In this document: in pieces, positions 19,572 through 22,091 of the stretch | How positions within the stretch are numbered: position 1 is the stretch's first letter | Layout of the letters: each line of letters opens with the position of its first letter | Origin: a virus | DNA: 22,091 nt | Direction: 5' to 3' (one strand) | Virus record (IMG/VR): IMGVR_UViG_3300030107_002269 | Location: 1 to 22,091 of that record | Notes under the pieces: generated by a model | Seen by the model: only the letters and a program-made list of their open reading frames with translations | What the model was told of the DNA's origin: nothing | Database searches by the model: none | Made by a program: the position numbers and the translations under genes

Positions 19572-20693
19572 ATGGCTTATGAAGGCGTAGATCCGTCACG
19601 GTTGGGTCTAGTTAATAATACTGGAACCGATTATGATGCACTTTTCCTGAAAGTCTTCAGTGGTGAGGTTCTCACTACATTTGAAGCAAACAACATGATG
19701 CTGCCACTGAGTCGTGTTCGCACGATTACCAGTGGTAAGTCGGCTCAGTTCCCGGTGACGGGCGTGGCTGAGGCTAAGTATCACACTCCCGGCGACAGTT
19801 TGTTCGCTGATGAGCAGGATACTGGGAACATGTACCTGTCCAACGTCAAGCACAACGAGCGAACGATCTCGATTGACGGTGTTCTGACCTCCTCAGCATT
19901 CATTGCTGATATTGATGAGGCCAAGAATCACTATGAGGTTCGCAGTATTTACAGCACTGAAATCGGACGACAGTTGGCCTACACGGCTGACAAGAACCTG
20001 ATCCACACAGTGATTGCAGGTGCGCGTGAAACTACCAGTCGATTCGGTGGTTCTGCAATGTCGGGCGGTACAAATACCTACGGCGGTGCTGTCATCAATA
20101 TGGGCGACAACACTAACGGTGCGGGTAATGAGATTCAAATCTCTTCTGATGTTGTAACAGCCGACGGGTCAGCCCCATCTGCTTCCACCGGAAAAAGCCT
20201 GCTTCAGGCCCTGTTCACGGCAGCAGAACTGTTTGATTCCAAGAATGTCCCTAGTGAGGGGCGTTACTGTCTTCTCCCACCCGGTCAGTATTACAAACTG
20301 ATCAAGGAGAATACGGACGCAATCAACCGTGATTACGGTAATGAGGGCAACGGTTCGACAGCAAGTGGCAACATCGTTTCCGTGGCCGGTATTCAACTCA
20401 TGAAGAGCAACCATGTTCCTTCAGGAGTCGATCTCCGTGGCACGATTCATGATGATGCTGGCGTTTCCAACAACGTGTTCGGTGGAACTGATGGCTACTC
20501 AGCCGATTTCGCTGACACTTGTGGCATCGTCTTCCAGACCGAAGGTATCGGCACGGTTAAGTTGCTGGACCTCTCAATGGAGTCTGAGTACTACATGGAT
20601 CGACTCGGCACTCTGCTCATGGCTAAGTACGCTATGGGTCACGGCGTCCTCCGCGAAGAGGCTTGTTGTGAGATCATCCTCGACGCAGCTTGA
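19572..20693 (+). CDS. Major capsid protein, T7 gp10A-like (373 aa)
   Basis: Forms the icosahedral head (HK97 fold). The sequence matches T7 gp10 features: ALFLKVFSGEVLTTFEANN near 24-42, the GKSAQFPVTGVAEAKYHTPG segment (55-74), and the IDGVLTSSAFIADIDEAKNH stretch near 101-120. Later there are LLPPGQYYKLI and the C-terminal SMESEYYMDRLGTLLMAKYAMGHGVLREE. Length is near T7 gp10A. I see no slippery site for a 10B-type frameshift extension. ATG 19572 has GGAG 8 nt upstream. Confidence 0.96.
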   Translation: MAYEGVDPSRLGLVNNTGTDYDALFLKVFSGEVLTTFEANNMMLPLSRVRTITSGKSAQFPVTGVAEAKYHTPGDSLFADEQDTGNMYLSNVKHNERTISIDGVLTSSAFIADIDEAKNHYEVRSIYSTEIGRQLAYTADKNLIHTVIAGARETTSRFGGSAMSGGTNTYGGAVINMGDNTNGAGNEIQISSDVVTADGSAPSASTGKSLLQALFTAAELFDSKNVPSEGRYCLLPPGQYYKLIKENTDAINRDYGNEGNGSTASGNIVSVAGIQLMKSNHVPSGVDLRGTIHDDAGVSNNVFGGTDGYSADFADTCGIVFQTEGIGTVKLLDLSMESEYYMDRLGTLLMAKYAMGHGVLREEACCEIILDAA

Positions 20694-20766
20694 TGGATGA
20701 GTTTGATAACACTTGATCTCCCTCTGAGACTTGTGTTATACTGAGCGAGTTGAGTCTCCCAGTGTC

Positions 20767-20810
20767 GGGGGCGGTCCTCTTCCATTCTGAGGGCCGTCCC
20801 CTTTTTCTTT
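20767..20810 (+). terminator. Strong intrinsic terminator between capsid and tail genes (T-phi position)
   Basis: A 13-bp stem (GGGGGCGGTCCTC with GAGGGCCGTCCCC, two G-U pairs) around a 9-nt loop, followed by TTTTTCTTT. T7 places its T-phi terminator between gene 10 and gene 11. The same position here suggests partial termination that lowers tail-gene expression relative to capsid. Confidence 0.93.
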
Positions 20811-20824
20811 AGGAGTAAAGAACA

Positions 20825-21448
20825 ATGGCAGGAACAAGAACAAACGAATTGGAGGCTGTCAACACCATGTTGTCGGCTGTCGGAGAGCCTCCTATTACAG
20901 CTCTTGAAGGGCAGAAGAATGCCGATGCTGCTATTGCAAACAACATTCTGACTGAGGTAAGCAGAGAAGTGCAGACTATGGGTTGGCACTTTAATACTCA
21001 GCTGGATGTCAAATTTACTCCTGATTCGACAACTAAAGAAATCACGTTGCCGGAAAGTATTGTCAGGATTGATATCAGACCTACAACACTGACTGGCAGC
21101 ACTGACAACCGAGATGTCACCCAGAGGGGCGACAAGTTGTTCAACAAGACCGACAACACTTACGAGTTCACTAAGGAAGTGAAAGCCTGTGTCATCTATG
21201 TATTGGACTGGAGCGAGCTACCAGAGCCTGTACGTCGCTATGTGACGATCAAAGCCGCTAGGGTGTTCCAAGACCGTATGGTTGGCTCAGAGAAGCACCA
21301 CGCATTCTCGCGTGAGGACGAGGTCCGTGCATTTGCGTTGCTCAAAGAGTTCCAAATGGACACCGCAGATTCTTCAATTTTCCAGAACTATGATGTTTAC
21401 CGAATTATCAACAGAACTGATTCTCTTGGCGTAGGGAGGCTTTACTGA
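20825..21448 (+). CDS. Tail tubular protein A, T7 gp11-like (207 aa)
   Basis: Adaptor ring between portal and nozzle. The opening (ELEAVNTMLSAVGEPPITAL), NNILTEVSREVQTMGWHFNT and the later RYVTIKAARVFQDRMVGSEK are characteristic of this family. Length is near T7's 196. ATG 20825 lies 9 nt after AGGAG (20811-20815), directly behind the terminator. Its stop overlaps the gp12-like start (TGATG). Confidence 0.95.
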   Translation: MAGTRTNELEAVNTMLSAVGEPPITALEGQKNADAAIANNILTEVSREVQTMGWHFNTQLDVKFTPDSTTKEITLPESIVRIDIRPTTLTGSTDNRDVTQRGDKLFNKTDNTYEFTKEVKACVIYVLDWSELPEPVRRYVTIKAARVFQDRMVGSEKHHAFSREDEVRAFALLKEFQMDTADSSIFQNYDVYRIINRTDSLGVGRLY

Positions 21449-22091
21449 TGCCACTGATTACTTCCACCATGCCTAGTTTGACTGGTGGGGTTTCTCAGCA
21501 GCCGTCATCCCAAAGGTTGATGAATCAGTGTGAGGCTCAAGAGAACGCTGTGCCGCTTCTTATTGGCGGACTGATTAAAAGACCACCAACAGAGCATGTG
21601 GCTGAGATCAAGTCAGGGACCAACTCTATTGATCTAAGTAGCTCTTTTAGTCACATCGTTACTAGGGACACTGAAGAAGAGTTCATGGTGTTCTTAGATG
21701 GCTCTGGGTCCGTAAACATTATGGACACTAAGGGCGAAAACAAGACAGTGTTTAGGGACATAGGGGACAGTACATACCTACAAAGCAGTACTCCCCAGTC
21801 TTCTTTTAAAGCTATTTCGATTGCTGATGTTACTTTTCTAGTGAACACAGATGTTGAAGTAGAAATGGATTCTGCTAAATCCGTCTATAGCCGAGGGGCG
21901 ACCGCAGCAAAGCACGAAGCTCTTATCTGGATTAAGACCGCTGGGTACGGGACTGAATTTAATGTCTATTCAGGGGGATCATCATCAGTCGCTAGTTTTA
22001 CGGGGTCAAGCGGCTCTTCAGATCCTCAGCCGGGCAGTAACGATGTAGCTAAAGGATTGGCAACAGGGACAGGTGCGCCGACTAATAGTAG
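21448..22091 (+). CDS. Tail tubular protein B, T7 gp12-like (partial, N-terminal 214 codons)
   Basis: Nozzle protein of the short tail. ATG 21448 has GGGAGG (21434-21439) 8 nt upstream. The start (ITSTMPSLTGGVSQQPSSQR) and LLIGGLIKRPPTEHVAEI match gp12's N-terminal pattern (GGISQQP, LQKRPP). The frame stays open to the right edge, so the rest of this roughly 750-800 residue family lies outside the window. Confidence 0.93.
   Translation, partial: MPLITSTMPSLTGGVSQQPSSQRLMNQCEAQENAVPLLIGGLIKRPPTEHVAEIKSGTNSIDLSSSFSHIVTRDTEEEFMVFLDGSGSVNIMDTKGENKTVFRDIGDSTYLQSSTPQSSFKAISIADVTFLVNTDVEVEMDSAKSVYSRGATAAKHEALIWIKTAGYGTEFNVYSGGSSSVASFTGSSGSSDPQPGSNDVAKGLATGTGAPTNS

Noticed and set aside
20640-20700. 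T7-like gene 10B frameshift product of the capsid gene
   Set aside because: No slippery heptamer near the 3' end, and the alternative frame stops within a few bases of the normal stop.

Overview
The window is about 22 kb of a T7-like podovirus (Autographiviridae type) that also carries a tyrosine integrase. Every supported gene is on the + strand. The order follows T7: early accessory genes, single-subunit RNA polymerase, ssDNA-binding protein, Holliday-junction nuclease, primase-helicase, family A DNA polymerase, 5'-3' exonuclease, portal, scaffold, major capsid, then the two tail tubular proteins. The last of these runs off the right edge. The host cannot be read from the sequence, but consensus sigma70 promoters ahead of the early genes and good Shine-Dalgarno sites point to a proteobacterium-like host. 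The combination with an integrase recalls marine T7-like phages; that is inference.

Region 1 (1-5.76 kb) is an early/accessory region. It begins with the last 27 codons of an unidentified gene, then about 590 bp of non-coding DNA holding an operator-like dyad, a DnaA-box-bearing AT-rich stretch and a consensus sigma70 promoter. Small genes of mostly unknown function follow. A 15-bp palindrome, GTAGCAA-S-TTGCTAC, occurs seven times intact, generally 14-23 nt ahead of a start codon and just 5' of its Shine-Dalgarno site. Strong intrinsic terminators follow the first gene (1445-1477) and the last (5700-5745). Two micro-genes of 33 and 32 codons each encode a single predicted membrane segment. 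A small ribbon-helix-helix-like protein and a DUF932-like protein close the region.

Region 2 (5.76-9.5 kb) holds two tiny genes, the integrase and the RNA polymerase. A minus-strand match to the layout of a tRNA 3' end lies just ahead of the integrase and is a candidate attP core. The first 20 bp of the integrase gene are duplicated 149 bp upstream.

Region 3 (9.5-16 kb) is the replication and nucleotide-metabolism block, tightly packed with overlapping starts and stops. It has a RusA-like resolvase where T7 has endonuclease I, a primase-helicase with an internal start resembling T7 gp4B, a LAGLIDADG-type ORF overlapping the end of the DNA polymerase gene, and a DUF1599-like protein.

Region 4 (16-22 kb) is the virion block. 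It has a gp7.3-like small protein, portal, scaffold, an unusual lipoprotein-like membrane protein, and a capsid gene with its own leader. A strong terminator sits between capsid and tail genes, in the same place as T7 T-phi.

The most interesting undescribed feature is the early-region palindrome system. It looks like one shared operator or RNA element per gene cassette, beside a candidate DNA-binding protein and an integrase. It could be a lysogeny or early-gene control circuit, or a recombination module that shuffles accessory genes.
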